Source: a virus
Direction: 5' to 3' (one strand)
Length of the DNA stretch: 64,000 nucleotides
Virus record (IMG/VR): IMGVR_UViG_3300035661_000009
Coordinates: 62,001 to 126,000 of that record
Each line of letters starts with the position of its first letter. Position 1 is the first letter of the stretch. The notes beneath the pieces were generated by a model that was given only the letters and a program-made list of their open reading frames with translations, was not told where the DNA came from and did no database searches. The translations under genes and the position numbers were made by a program. Of the stretch, positions 24,781 to 32,656 are shown piece by piece.

Positions 24781-24809
24781 ACCCTATCACACCCGGTTTC
24801 CGCTTGCAA
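24781..24809 (-). promoter_or_regulatory. Family promoter
   Basis: Minus strand TTGCAA, 17 bp, TAGGGT, identical over the whole core to 19803-19831. Confidence 0.8.
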
Positions 24810-24837
24810 CACCCCAAGGGCCAAATGTTTGAGCTAT

Positions 24838-25104
24838 TTAGCTAAGCTTGGCGTCTTTTGTGCAGCAATCGCACCAAATATAATGAATTGATACTTCATT
24901 ATTCTTATATGTGCTAATTAGCGTCCATCCATCTGGAGCCCAGTCTCCAAAACAATACATATTCTCGGTATTGAAGTATTTAGTAAAGAATCGTTTAATA
25001 CGCTCTTTGCTTGGCTTTCCAGATTTATTACACTTATCACATATTGGGTATTCAATTAATACTTCTTTAGTTGTAGGAGTTATCTCAACAATGCTTTCAA
25101 TCAT
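24838..25104 (-). CDS. Zinc-binding-like protein
   Basis: 88 aa with C-D-K-C at about 22-25 and C-D-C-C near the end, which could fold into one zinc site; aromatic middle (GDWAPDGWTLISTY). Overlaps the upstream gene by 8 bp. Confidence 0.6.
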   Translation of the reverse strand: MIESIVEITPTTKEVLIEYPICDKCNKSGKPSKERIKRFFTKYFNTENMYCFGDWAPDGWTLISTYKNNEVSIHYIWCDCCTKDAKLS

Positions 25105-25357
25105 CTAGCCAATCCTCCTCACTGTAGTTGTAGTCAGAATCGTACCAGTAATCATCTACAGGATCATAGTCTTCATAAAAGAAATACTCAAACTTATCTT
25201 CCTTCCACATATCCCCGATATATTTCTTTTCATAATGACCGTCTTTATATAGGACGTGTACTTCGTCTCCAAGTAGAGGCGGGGCCAGCATAAATTTATC
25301 TTTTTTAATCCTTAATAGCCACCGCCCTTCAAATTTACCCCAAGTTGCATATAACAT
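25097..25357 (-). CDS. Acidic Tyr/Asp-rich protein
   Basis: 86 aa. Beta-like N-terminus (KKDKFMLAPPLLGDEVHVLY) and a very acidic tail (YEDYDPVDDYWYDSDYNYSE). The tail could mimic DNA charge; this is inference only. Confidence 0.6.
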   Translation of the reverse strand: MLYATWGKFEGRWLLRIKKDKFMLAPPLLGDEVHVLYKDGHYEKKYIGDMWKEDKFEYFFYEDYDPVDDYWYDSDYNYSEEDWLDD

Positions 25358-25362
25358 AGTTA

Positions 25363-26364
25363 TTACCCGTTAATGAATGTTAACCATTGTTTAATTGAGT
25401 TATTACAGTAAGCAGAGAGATATTTCTGATTCCTTGAAACTAAATTATGGTCTAAATAAACTTTATGCATTACAGCTACTATACCATCTACGCTATCTGT
25501 TGGCGCGTGACATCCATTACTTACCCAATTAACTTCACTACTAGTAACTACAGGAACGCCAGATGTTACGCAATCGGCAGTAACTACATTAAACGTTTCA
25601 GACAAAGAAACCTGCATAGCTATATCCATTTGCGGCAAGAACGTGAGGAAGGCAGCATGATCTAGCCATGGAATTTCCACTAAGATATGCTTGCCATTGT
25701 GGAATAGCGCTCGAATATTCTTTAATACAGGATCTCCACCAGTTTCAGATCTAGTTGAGTTAATGAAGAAATTAAGCGTAGCATTCTTTTGTTCAGCAAA
25801 CTTGATAGCTGCTAAGGCTTGTGTAAGCTGATTTTTCATGGGTCTAATAGCGCCGAAGCACCCGATATTTACATAATTCTTATGCTGTAGCTTGTTGCTA
25901 ATAGCCAGACCTTGGTATACATTTTGCAATAACTTAATCTGCCCAGTAGCTAATATCGCAGATAACGCCTCATAAGCTGACTCGCTATTAACTATAATAC
26001 CTACATTCTTCTTAGCATAGTTAGAAATCCATTCTATACCAATACCTTCCATTGCTAGAAATGGGGCGTTTGAATGTAAATGTACATGCCATTCGACCGA
26101 AGGGTGGAGTTTCTTTAATATATCAAACTTATCAGGTACGACCCAAAGTGCTTCTATTACTACTATATCTGGGTCAAAAGCAGTTACTTCTCTATCTATT
26201 TCGTTATTGTCAATAACCTCAACCAACTTAGCATTTGTGCTATTTTGGTTAAGCATATCTACAATGAATTTAGTAGAGTTATACAGCCCCGAACGGGAAG
26301 AATATTTCTCCCCGTAGCCATAATTCTTCTTGCATATGAATAAAACGTTTTTAATTCTTTGCAT
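25363..26364 (-). CDS. Glycosyltransferase, GT-B (GT4-like)
   Basis: 333 aa from ATG 26364 (AAAGGA upstream). Rossmann-like N-terminal half (KNVLFICKKN; PDIVVIEALWVVPDKF) and a second half with GCFGAIRPMKNQ, typical of the nucleotide-sugar binding turn, and SLSETFNVVTADCVTSGVPV, the E-x-F-x-x-V acceptor/nucleotide motif of GT4 enzymes. It likely transfers a sugar to DNA, protein or cell surface glycans; substrate unknown. Confidence 0.75.
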   Translation of the reverse strand: MQRIKNVLFICKKNYGYGEKYSSRSGLYNSTKFIVDMLNQNSTNAKLVEVIDNNEIDREVTAFDPDIVVIEALWVVPDKFDILKKLHPSVEWHVHLHSNAPFLAMEGIGIEWISNYAKKNVGIIVNSESAYEALSAILATGQIKLLQNVYQGLAISNKLQHKNYVNIGCFGAIRPMKNQLTQALAAIKFAEQKNATLNFFINSTRSETGGDPVLKNIRALFHNGKHILVEIPWLDHAAFLTFLPQMDIAMQVSLSETFNVVTADCVTSGVPVVTSSEVNWVSNGCHAPTDSVDGIVAVMHKVYLDHNLVSRNQKYLSAYCNNSIKQWLTFING

Positions 26365-26378
26365 TGATCCTTTGATTA

Positions 26379-26693
26379 TTAAATTTCTACTGTCCAATCC
26401 TTGATTCGGATTAGATTAACTGTATAGCTATATGCACAAGTCTCGCAATGCCCACCCTCGTGGATTTCACTGCCTAGATTAATATTCTTTGTGCCAAATT
26501 TTTGGCTAACATTAACTAAGTCATCGAATGATGTATCGTGACACCTAACCTCAATAACAATTGTTTTACGTTCTGGATAATTTTCCCAATTATCGAAATC
26601 AGGCAAAGAAATGTTATGGCTAAACGATAGGTCTTTGCATAATTCCTCCACCTTCTTTTTAAATACATCTTCAGTTTTATTAGTATTGCTCAC
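26379..26693 (-). CDS. Small Cys protein, paralogue of 27572 gene
   Basis: 104 aa. The C-terminal T-K-N-I-N-L-G-S...GGHCETCAY segment matches the gene at 27572 (T-I-N-I-N-L-G-S...SGCDTCGH). Two Cys in C-x2-C. Function unknown. Confidence 0.6.
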   Translation of the reverse strand: MSNTNKTEDVFKKKVEELCKDLSFSHNISLPDFDNWENYPERKTIVIEVRCHDTSFDDLVNVSQKFGTKNINLGSEIHEGGHCETCAYSYTVNLIRIKDWTVEI

Positions 26694-26962
26694 GATAGAC
26701 CCTCGATATGTTGCTCTAGATTACCACTATTGGCGTTCCAAGTCAAGACTGGCTTAGGCTCTGTATATGAATAAATCCATACAGCAGAAGGTACAAATGT
26801 CAATGTTGGCGGATTTTCATGCACAGTATTTTGATCATACAATGGCACGCAACCTGACATTGTAATCTGACCGTCCTTATATTCTTCAAACGTACCAATA
26901 ACCCAGCTATGCCCACTACCCATAGCCTGAATTTCATCACCCTTCTTAAACTTATAGACCAT
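26690..26962 (-). CDS. Beta-rich protein, SH3-like
   Basis: 90 aa from ATG 26962 (MVYKFKKGDEIQAMGSGHSW). The start resembles small SH3-like barrel proteins (F-K-K-G-D-E-I, then V-I-G-T-F-E-E-Y). 4-bp overlap with the downstream gene. Confidence 0.55.
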   Translation of the reverse strand: MVYKFKKGDEIQAMGSGHSWVIGTFEEYKDGQITMSGCVPLYDQNTVHENPPTLTFVPSAVWIYSYTEPKPVLTWNANSGNLEQHIEGLS

Positions 26963-27188
26963 TGTAGATTCCTTTGAACTTACCACTTGGCGTAAAATAC
27001 ATAAAAATATCGGCTGAACGGCTCGTACTAAGAGTTAGTAGTATATATGCTGGTAGTACGCCGCTCATTTTCTCAACAGACTTTTCATAATCTTCATGGT
27101 ACTGCGTATACGTTGCGTCAAGCATACGCTTAATATTATCTAAATCAGTTGGTTGTGGTGGTTGTGGTGGTTGGGGTGGGTTTGTCAT
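26952..27188 (-). CDS. Helical protein with Pro-Gln repeat
   Basis: 78 aa. The N-terminus has a Pro-Gln-Pro expansion from a 9-bp unit (PPQPPQPPQP), then a helix and a membrane-like LPAYILLTLS segment. Unknown. Confidence 0.55.
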   Translation of the reverse strand: MTNPPQPPQPPQPTDLDNIKRMLDATYTQYHEDYEKSVEKMSGVLPAYILLTLSTSRSADIFMYFTPSGKFKGIYNGL

Positions 27189-27192
27189 TTTT

Positions 27193-27399
27193 TTAGAATT
27201 CTTCAGTTACCCAAACTACGCATAGATCGTATTCTTTAGCAATTTTAACTACAATAGATTCACACATGCCGTGAGCCCGCTTAAAGAATTCATCTGCCTT
27301 AGCTTCATTGCCTAGCAATGCACAATAAAGGCAGTGGGTTAACTGTGAGTTATTGATATTGCTTGGGACCTTAACCAGCTTGGGTATATTAGTGTTCAT
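27193..27399 (-). CDS. Small hypothetical protein
   Basis: 68 aa (MNTNIPKLVKVPSNINNSQL...), alpha/beta, with a HCLYC pair. ATGA overlap with the upstream membrane gene. Confidence 0.6.
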   Translation of the reverse strand: MNTNIPKLVKVPSNINNSQLTHCLYCALLGNEAKADEFFKRAHGMCESIVVKIAKEYDLCVVWVTEEF

Positions 27400-27575
27400 T
27401 TCTCAGGCTTTTCAGCGAGGTAAACTGCAATTCCATATACAGAGCTAAACAAAGCAGACTTCCACAAACTATCTGTCAATTCACCTTTAAAAATCATAGC
27501 CATAAGAAAGACTGTAGTAAAAATACTACCAGCCTCTAAAATAGCAAATCTAACCGCTTCTTTATTGGTTTTCAT
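27396..27575 (-). CDS. Two-helix membrane protein
   Basis: 59 aa: MKTNKEAVRFAILEAGSIFT..., hydrophobic helices about 10-27 and 37-52, charged end. Overlaps both neighbours by 4 bp, so translation is coupled. Confidence 0.65.
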   Translation of the reverse strand: MKTNKEAVRFAILEAGSIFTTVFLMAMIFKGELTDSLWKSALFSSVYGIAVYLAEKPEK

Positions 27576-27964
27576 AGGAATTCTGGATCAATATCCTTGA
27601 TATAAATCTCAATACTATGCAAGCCATTATGGCCGCAAGTATCACAGCCACTATTCATACCTTCTGGTGAGCCGAGATTGATATTAATTGTATTGAGCAA
27701 CTCGCTCAACTTTTGAAGCTGTGCGTGACTAATTTCAACATCCCAGTCATACATTTGACGAAAGACGATGACAAGGCTAGATTTGCTATCCTTCTTAACA
27801 GCAATTCCGTATTTATTCTCCGAATAGCCCCCATTCTTCTTCTCGCCAAGAAGGATTACTTCATTAAATGTAGACCATTGGTCATCACGAAGAATGGGCC
27901 AAATGCGTCGAGCGAGATTAAGTTCTTCGTCATTCATTTGAATCATGCTAGCATTTTTGTACAT
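27572..27964 (-). CDS. Hypothetical protein, paralogue of 26379 gene
   Basis: 130 aa. The final third (TININLGSPEGMNSGCDTCG) aligns with the 26379 protein, including C-x2-C. The first two thirds differ. Function unknown. Confidence 0.6.
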   Translation of the reverse strand: MYKNASMIQMNDEELNLARRIWPILRDDQWSTFNEVILLGEKKNGGYSENKYGIAVKKDSKSSLVIVFRQMYDWDVEISHAQLQKLSELLNTININLGSPEGMNSGCDTCGHNGLHSIEIYIKDIDPEFL

Positions 27965-27996
27965 TACATAATCCTGTTCTTCGTTGTTAGGAGGCT

Positions 27997-28194
27997 TTAA
28001 TCTTGTGGGATGAGTGTAATTTCTACTTCCCTGACCTTACCACCATAAAGCCTTGCCCGTGTTGTTACATACTTCTTATCTTTGTAAAGGCTGGCGTTAG
28101 TAAGATCTGAATCATTACTGCCAATACCATATTCAGAATCATCATCGCGATATGTATTGGTTTTAGGGACGTAAATGCAATATGCCTTAGCCAT
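27997..28194 (-). CDS. Small beta-rich protein
   Basis: 65 aa (MAKAYCIYVPKTNTYRDDDS...). Single Cys, beta strands at both ends. Adjoins the upstream start. Confidence 0.6.
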   Translation of the reverse strand: MAKAYCIYVPKTNTYRDDDSEYGIGSNDSDLTNASLYKDKKYVTTRARLYGGKVREVEITLIPQD

Positions 28195-28418
28195 TAGATG
28201 TCCAAATCAAACAAAAAAGGCTTAATATCAACCGGACGGATAAAATACTTCTCTTTATTGCCAGAAATGGCTTCAAACATCTCTCTAATAGCAATAGCTT
28301 GCGGGGCTGGATAAGTAAATGCGTTATTTGGGTCATTATGCCAAATGCTGTTTTCGTCAATATACTGAATACGCGGCTTTCCAGCGTATTCAATCTTAGT
28401 GCAAATAACGTATCGCAT
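28194..28418 (-). CDS. Small hypothetical protein
   Basis: 74 aa (MRYVICTKIEYAGKPRIQYI...). First gene after the promoter at 28455. No recognised family. Confidence 0.6.
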   Translation of the reverse strand: MRYVICTKIEYAGKPRIQYIDENSIWHNDPNNAFTYPAPQAIAIREMFEAISGNKEKYFIRPVDIKPFLFDLDI

Positions 28419-28454
28419 TGTCGCCTCAGTCGTTTGGGTTGTTGCCGCTAACCA

Positions 28455-28483
28455 ACCCTACCACGGTCGGTTTCCGGTTGCAA
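28455..28483 (-). promoter_or_regulatory. Family promoter
   Basis: Minus strand TTGCAA, 17 bp, TAGGGT. The core is identical to those at 38523, 43993 and 46056. Confidence 0.8.
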
Positions 28484-28496
28484 GGGGCCGGGCAAG

Positions 28497-28649
28497 CTAG
28501 CTTTTAGGGAACCACAGCAACCAACTAATGAGAATTATAAGCAGAAGCGGCCAAATAGCCTCTATAATAGCTAAGACACCCATAATAACAACAAAGCCAA
28601 TAACAGCCAAGCCGCCCCAAAATGGATGTGTATTGCCAGAGCCGGACAT
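28497..28649 (-). CDS. Two-helix membrane protein
   Basis: 50 aa: MSGSGNTHPFWGGLAVIGFV..., two hydrophobic helices separated by a short charged turn, and a basic end. Stop lies 14 bp before the downstream promoter. Confidence 0.6.
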   Translation of the reverse strand: MSGSGNTHPFWGGLAVIGFVVIMGVLAIIEAIWPLLLIILISWLLWFPKS

Positions 28650-28656
28650 GTTTATT

Positions 28657-28932
28657 TTAATCCTTTACGATTGGTACGAAGTTAATCTCTACGGGGTAAG
28701 GTACCTCTTGTGGATTGCCCATATCTCCATTGATTGAATCAAAGTATTCGGGAACAATACCATACATACCCGGAACAATACAGGCTACATCGAAGTAAAG
28801 TTGGGAGCCATCAGTAAATGCAATACGGATTACATTAACCGCTGACATATCTACATGTTTAATGGTCTTGCCTTCAATCTTCTGTGCGATTAGTCGCCTA
28901 GCTGATTCGTGAATTTGATTATTTGAAGTCAT
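28657..28932 (-). CDS. Hypothetical protein
   Basis: 91 aa. Helical start, then beta strands (VNVIRIAFTDGSQLYFDVAC). Good Shine-Dalgarno (AGGAG). Function unknown. Confidence 0.65.
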   Translation of the reverse strand: MTSNNQIHESARRLIAQKIEGKTIKHVDMSAVNVIRIAFTDGSQLYFDVACIVPGMYGIVPEYFDSINGDMGNPQEVPYPVEINFVPIVKD

Positions 28933-29111
28933 AAAATTCTCCTGTATCTATATTAACAACAATCATTTCGCCAGTATTATTGACCAATACCAGAGCTTCT
29001 ACTTGTAAAACGTCGATATGACTACAAAAATGCTCTCGAATATGTAATTCCCGGACACTCCCACTGTATTGATTGCCAGGGTTTTGTATGAATACGACTT
29101 AAGCTATACAT
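28919..29111 (-). pseudogene. Frameshifted small gene
   Basis: Starts MYSLSRIHTK in one frame and continues convincingly one frame away (NPGNQYSGSVRELHIREHF...IVVNIDTGEFYDFK). Removing one A from an AAAA run restores a single reading frame. Either a true frameshift mutation or a sequencing indel. Confidence 0.55.
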
Positions 29112-29187
29112 AGCGGCTAATTTGTTATAATTCGGATAAAATGAGAACATTATTAATAGTTTAGTTGTTTATTGATTTAAATTTAAT

Positions 29188-29270
29188 AGTCTGGGTGGGA
29201 TTTGAACCCACAATCCCTTACGGGCCGTTTATTTTGAGTAAACGCTGTATTCCAATTCCAAGCACCAGAC
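29188..29270 (-). tRNA. tRNA-Leu(CAA)
   Basis: Anticodon loop CTCAAAA in a GTTTA/TAAAC stem; long variable arm typical of tRNA-Leu; T-arm GTGGG TTCAAAT CCCAC; acceptor GTCTGG/CCAGAC. Confidence 0.88.
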
Positions 29271-29318
29271 CTTAAATATTTATCTTATCTATTAAAGCAT
29301 AAGCTCTTTTATAATTTG

Positions 29319-29393
29319 TAGCTGGGACGGGATTCGAACCCGTACTGTAAAGATTTTAAGTCTTCTGTCTCCTGCCAGTTGGACTACCCAGCC
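29319..29393 (-). tRNA. tRNA with anticodon TAA (Leu), short variable arm
   Basis: Acceptor GGCTGGG/CCCAGCT, D-arm GTC...GAC, anticodon loop CTTAAAA in a GAAGA/TCTTT stem, T-arm ACGGG TTCGAAT CCCGT. The anticodon reads UUA (Leu), but the variable loop is about 5 nt rather than the long arm normal for tRNA-Leu, so the charging identity is uncertain. Confidence 0.75.
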
Positions 29394-29462
29394 ATATACT
29401 ATCTACTACATGCCCACCCAGAACGTCAAGTTAAAGGCTTGAGCTTAGGTGGGCAAGTCTCT

Positions 29463-29714
29463 TTATCGAAACTTCATATAATCTTCTGTCCAGTCAATTT
29501 CATATGATTCGTCTGAATTTTCTGAACATTTAACGACTGACTTACAATGTTCTTTGATTACTACAAACCATTCCTCACCCTTACAAATAGCGCAATCAAC
29601 GAAGACATTTGCATATTTATCGTTTGGATGGCCACCACCCGGTTTGGCGTAATTATAAAATGCTTCAACTGTTTTAAGTTGGGGCTCGTCTGGATTGTTT
29701 GTATTATCTACCAT
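29463..29714 (-). CDS. Small hypothetical protein
   Basis: 83 aa with Y-A-K-P-G-G-G-H-P and a C-A-I-C pair. Acidic C-terminus. No recognised family. Confidence 0.6.
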   Translation of the reverse strand: MVDNTNNPDEPQLKTVEAFYNYAKPGGGHPNDKYANVFVDCAICKGEEWFVVIKEHCKSVVKCSENSDESYEIDWTEDYMKFR

Positions 29715-29717
29715 AGA

Positions 29718-29924
29718 TTATTTAATTGTCAATTGTGGCAGTTTGTTTAAAAGTTCTATGATTTTATCAACATGAATTATCGTATTATAAAGCGCAAGAC
29801 CGGCAGCTTCATAGGACTCTTGAGTAGAATACGAGCTATTTGTCTTATGCTCGTCAAAAGCGAATTCGAGCCAACCCTTTAAATCATCAATTTTAATTTC
29901 TTTTCGCACATTTACGACTCCCAC
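29718..29924 (-). CDS. Helical hypothetical protein
   Basis: 68 aa (MGVVNVRKEIKIDDLKGWLE...), helical. Overlaps the upstream gene by 13 bp. Confidence 0.6.
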   Translation of the reverse strand: MGVVNVRKEIKIDDLKGWLEFAFDEHKTNSSYSTQESYEAAGLALYNTIIHVDKIIELLNKLPQLTIK

Positions 29925-30139
29925 CAGATTGATTCAAAATCATTCGGATCGGACTCTTCATAAGCGTCGATATTAGTGTCTTCTTCGATTTCTTCACGAA
30001 GAATCTTCTCTTCCTTAACTTCGCGCTTATCCTTATGTGCGCCAGACTTGCGCTTGCTAAGCGCGTGGGCCCATGCCACCCCCGACCGACGCTTAGGACC
30101 TTGCATAGCCCGCTTAATCTTGCTCCTGCCCTTGCCCAT
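29912..30139 (-). CDS. Basic protein with acidic tail
   Basis: 75 aa: very basic first half (MGKGRSKIKRAMQGPKRRSG) and Glu/Asp-rich second half. Likely nucleic-acid binding by charge. First gene after the promoter at 30194. Confidence 0.6.
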   Translation of the reverse strand: MGKGRSKIKRAMQGPKRRSGVAWAHALSKRKSGAHKDKREVKEEKILREEIEEDTNIDAYEESDPNDFESIWWES

Positions 30140-30193
30140 TGTCTCGCCTTGCCTTTTGGTTGCCGGTCTTGCCGGTCTTGCTGGTGTTACCCA

Positions 30194-30222
30194 ACCCTAC
30201 CACGGTCGTTTCGTAAGGGCAA
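30194..30222 (-). promoter_or_regulatory. Family promoter
   Basis: Minus strand TTGCCC, 17 bp, TAGGGT. Followed by tandem gccggtctt repeats in the leader. Confidence 0.75.
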
Positions 30223-30224
30223 GG

Positions 30225-30467
30225 TCACGGCAGAGTCTCGACGGCAGAGCCGACGGCAAGCCCGCCATAATCCCACTCATCTGCCATATATTCGATAGCG
30301 GACCAATCTCTTGGAGTCATTTCTTCTTTACTCATTCCGGGAGGAAGTAACCAATCGTACTCTGGAGTTATAGTAAATCCTCTAGATTCTAGATAGTTTA
30401 CTGCTTGGGTATCCCAAGATGTTTCGTGTTCCCAATAATCACGAAGTTCTTTGCTTGCTTGTGACAT
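30225..30467 (-). CDS. Small hypothetical protein
   Basis: 80 aa (MSQASKELRDYWEHETSWDT...). The stop lies next to the -35 of the downstream promoter. Unknown function. Confidence 0.6.
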   Translation of the reverse strand: MSQASKELRDYWEHETSWDTQAVNYLESRGFTITPEYDWLLPPGMSKEEMTPRDWSAIEYMADEWDYGGLAVGSAVETLP

Positions 30468-30473
30468 ATTTTC

Positions 30474-30872
30474 TTACCAACTAGCCATGTAAAAGAGCTT
30501 CATATCTGGATGAGCTTCGATATATTTTACCGCTCTGTCAATGATATTCAAAGTTTCATCGATATCTTCAAAATAAAAGTCGGTATAATTAGTATTTCCG
30601 AAGAAAAACCCGCTTTCAGTAGGTAGGATTTCGCTTGCCTTATCGTGATCATTCTTTACACTTAAGCAAGAGTTCCGCAAAGACAATAAACTAACTAAAC
30701 TAATCTCCGTCTCTTGGCATTCGTCAATGCCGTCTTGACAATTATCTACAAACCACTTATGAATTGCGTTGGCCTTTCGCCAATATCCTAGCTGATGTGG
30801 AGGAGAGATATGATCTCCATTTTCATCATACCCACCCTTTAGCTTTGCGTGTAGAAACATATCTAATCCCAT
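30474..30872 (-). CDS. Conserved phage protein (MGLDMFL family)
   Basis: 132 aa. Starts MGLDMFLHAKL and contains YWRKANAIHKWFVDN, GFFFGN and a C-terminal DETLNIIDRAVKYIE, a combination widespread in phage and bacterial hypothetical proteins. Role unknown. AAGGAG precedes the ATG. Confidence 0.75.
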   Translation of the reverse strand: MGLDMFLHAKLKGGYDENGDHISPPHQLGYWRKANAIHKWFVDNCQDGIDECQETEISLVSLLSLRNSCLSVKNDHDKASEILPTESGFFFGNTNYTDFYFEDIDETLNIIDRAVKYIEAHPDMKLFYMASW

Positions 30873-30888
30873 TTTATGGCTCCTTGTC

Positions 30889-30944
30889 AGTTATTTAGTT
30901 GCTTAATTATTTAGTTGCTTAATTATTTAGTTGCTTAATTATTT
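30889..30944. repeat. Tandem repeat, 17-bp unit
   Basis: Three copies of ttatttagttgcttaat upstream (minus sense) of the 30872 gene, overlapping the end of the broken gene next to it. Confidence 0.8.
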
Positions 30945-31126
30945 AAGCGGTTTAAATGCTTCGTATCTATCTTTATGGATAGCAATATCCGTAAGCAGCC
31001 CTCTTACGGTTTCTTTCAATCCTTTGCCCCATGTGTGAGAAGCATGCTTAATAGCTTATTGCTAACTGAGTCAGTTAGCTCATCTAATTCCATGTCTGCC
31101 CAAAGCTCTATTTTCTTTGTTTTCAT
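30939..31126 (-). pseudogene. Frameshifted small gene
   Basis: Frame 1 gives MKTKKIELWADMELDELTDS...; the continuation AIKHASHTWGKGLKETVRGL...YEAFKPLK is one frame off. Adding one A to an AA run restores the reading frame. It shares the attacttatttaatta spacer with the adjoining Ser-X copies. Confidence 0.55.
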
Positions 31127-31136
31127 AATTACTTAT

Positions 31137-31394
31137 TTAATTACCACTACTGCCACTAACACTATAACTGCCACTAACACTATAACTACCACTCTGACTA
31201 CTACTACTACTATAACTACTGCCACTAACACTATAACTACCACTAAAACTATAACTAACACTACCACTAACACTAAAACTATCTCTATCACTACCACTAT
31301 AACTATAATTACCACTACGCCAATGCTTCAAATACCAAGGTATTGGAGGATAATTTCTAACTACTCTAGTATGACTAGTAAGTCTAGTTTTCAT
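31137..31394 (-). CDS. Ser-X array protein 24 (satellite copy)
   Basis: 85 aa. MKTRLTSHTRVVRNYPPIPW start; tail with two SYSVSG blocks, ends SGSSGN. Lies 12 kb from the main array with its partner copy. Confidence 0.7.
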   Translation of the reverse strand: MKTRLTSHTRVVRNYPPIPWYLKHWRSGNYSYSGSDRDSFSVSGSVSYSFSGSYSVSGSSYSSSSSQSGSYSVSGSYSVSGSSGN

Positions 31395-31404
31395 AATTAC
31401 TTAT

Positions 31405-31695
31405 TTAATTACCACTACTGCCACTAACACTATAACTACCACTATAACTACTACCACCAAAACTACTACCACTATAACTACCACTATTACTAACACCATT
31501 ACTGACACTACCACTACCACTATAACTACGACTACGACTACCGCTACCACTATAACTACTACCACCAAAACTACCACTACCACTACCACTAAGACTACCA
31601 CTATAACTATTACTACTACGCCAATGCTTCAAATACCAAAGTATTGAAGGATGACATCTGGTAAGTCTGGTAAGTCTGGTAAGTCTAGTTTTCAT
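31405..31695 (-). CDS. Ser-X array protein 25 (satellite copy)
   Basis: 96 aa. MKTRLTRLTRLTRCHPSILW (core Pro replaced by Leu). Ends SGSSGN like protein 24, with the same 10-bp spacer between them. Confidence 0.7.
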   Translation of the reverse strand: MKTRLTRLTRLTRCHPSILWYLKHWRSSNSYSGSLSGSGSGSFGGSSYSGSGSRSRSYSGSGSVSNGVSNSGSYSGSSFGGSSYSGSYSVSGSSGN

Positions 31696-31708
31696 GAATT
31701 TGATTAAT

Positions 31709-31805
31709 AGACATGTAGGAATCGAACCTACCTCTCCAAAGTTTCACCAGAACTTCATAGGAATCGAACCTATCTTCTAAGATATCACCAGATTTTATAA
31801 TGTCC
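31709..31805 (-). tRNA. tRNA-like element with duplicated arms (GGT-type)
   Basis: Outer acceptor GGACAT/ATGTCT encloses two tandem units, each with a CTGGTGA loop (anticodon GGT, Thr) and a T-arm (TTCGATT). Unit 2 has a perfect AAGTT/AACTT anticodon stem. No D-arm is recognisable. Looks like a partial tandem duplication within a tRNA gene. Function uncertain. Confidence 0.5.
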
Positions 31806-31822
31806 ACCTCTTACGAGACGGC

Positions 31823-32125
31823 TTAAACAGTTTCAGTTGAATCTGTTGAATCTGTTGAATCTGTTTCTGTTTCTGAAGAAATAGCTGTAACTACAACATC
31901 TTCAGATCCCGTAGGCGTAGGATCTTCATCTAACCCTAGGTCGCGAAGTAAATTCGCACCTACATCTGAATCAGTTAATCCGGTTACATCTACTGAGATT
32001 ACACCAAGGCTCTTGCCAACTAGATAGTTGTTGGCTGGGTCTTTAAGAAAGGCCTTTAGGTTCTTGGGTGTTACAGAGATTATGCTTCCATTGTTTTCTA
32101 CAATTAAATTTTTCGGGCGAGCCAT
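31823..32125 (-). CDS. Hypothetical protein with TDS repeat
   Basis: 100 aa. Beta-rich start (MARPKNLIVENNGSIISVTP) and an acidic tail ending in a Thr-Asp-Ser expansion (9-bp unit). Unknown function. Confidence 0.6.
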   Translation of the reverse strand: MARPKNLIVENNGSIISVTPKNLKAFLKDPANNYLVGKSLGVISVDVTGLTDSDVGANLLRDLGLDEDPTPTGSEDVVVTAISSETETDSTDSTDSTETV

Positions 32126-32233
32126 TGTGTCTTCTTTCTATTGATGTTCGAGGTTACTTTATTGTACTTTACTACGTTTCGGTTTCTTATTCTTACTCTT
32201 ATTGCTAACTTACCTTACCGCTCCTACTTCCTC

Positions 32234-32262
32234 ACCCTACCACACCCCTTAACTGTTTGCAA
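32234..32262 (-). promoter_or_regulatory. Family promoter
   Basis: Minus strand TTGCAA, 17 bp, TAGGGT. The -35 overlaps the last codons of the upstream gene. Confidence 0.75.
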
Positions 32263-32608
32263 CGGCTACTGCCGGATTACCTGTTGACTCTACATAAGTA
32301 GTAGAATCAACCCCAACACCAGATAGATCAATTAATGCATTTGCTAGCGCCCGAGCGGCAGCTACGTGGCCACCACGCTTAGGATTAAACTTATCTAGTG
32401 GATTGCGCTTACTTACACCTACATAACTTCGTCCCATCTTGTTACCGATCAACACTACCATAAAATTGCCATCTCGGTGAATACTCTCTACCTTATAATC
32501 AGATAGAAGGTTGGCTGTGTGATTCATAGTATCTGAATCAAAGCCAGACTTCTTAAGGTTACGTACAACGCCCGGCAACATCGTGGATAGATCTAGTTCT
32601 AGGTTCAT
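32249..32608 (-). CDS. Hypothetical protein
   Basis: 119 aa. Helical N-terminus, central HRDGNFMVVLIGNKMGRSYV beta hairpin and an Ala-rich helix. Ends inside the next promoter. No recognised family. Confidence 0.65.
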   Translation of the reverse strand: MNLELDLSTMLPGVVRNLKKSGFDSDTMNHTANLLSDYKVESIHRDGNFMVVLIGNKMGRSYVGVSKRNPLDKFNPKRGGHVAAARALANALIDLSGVGVDSTTYVESTGNPAVAVANS

Positions 32609-32656
32609 ATGGTCTTTGTTTGTTTGGTTCTTGTTTAATGTTTAACTACTATTTAA

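Noticed and set aside
12525-31601. Val/Ile-rich open frames on the minus strand of the array
   Set aside because: They are the shifted frame of the Ser-X tails and start inside the tails; the MKTR frame carries the conserved core.
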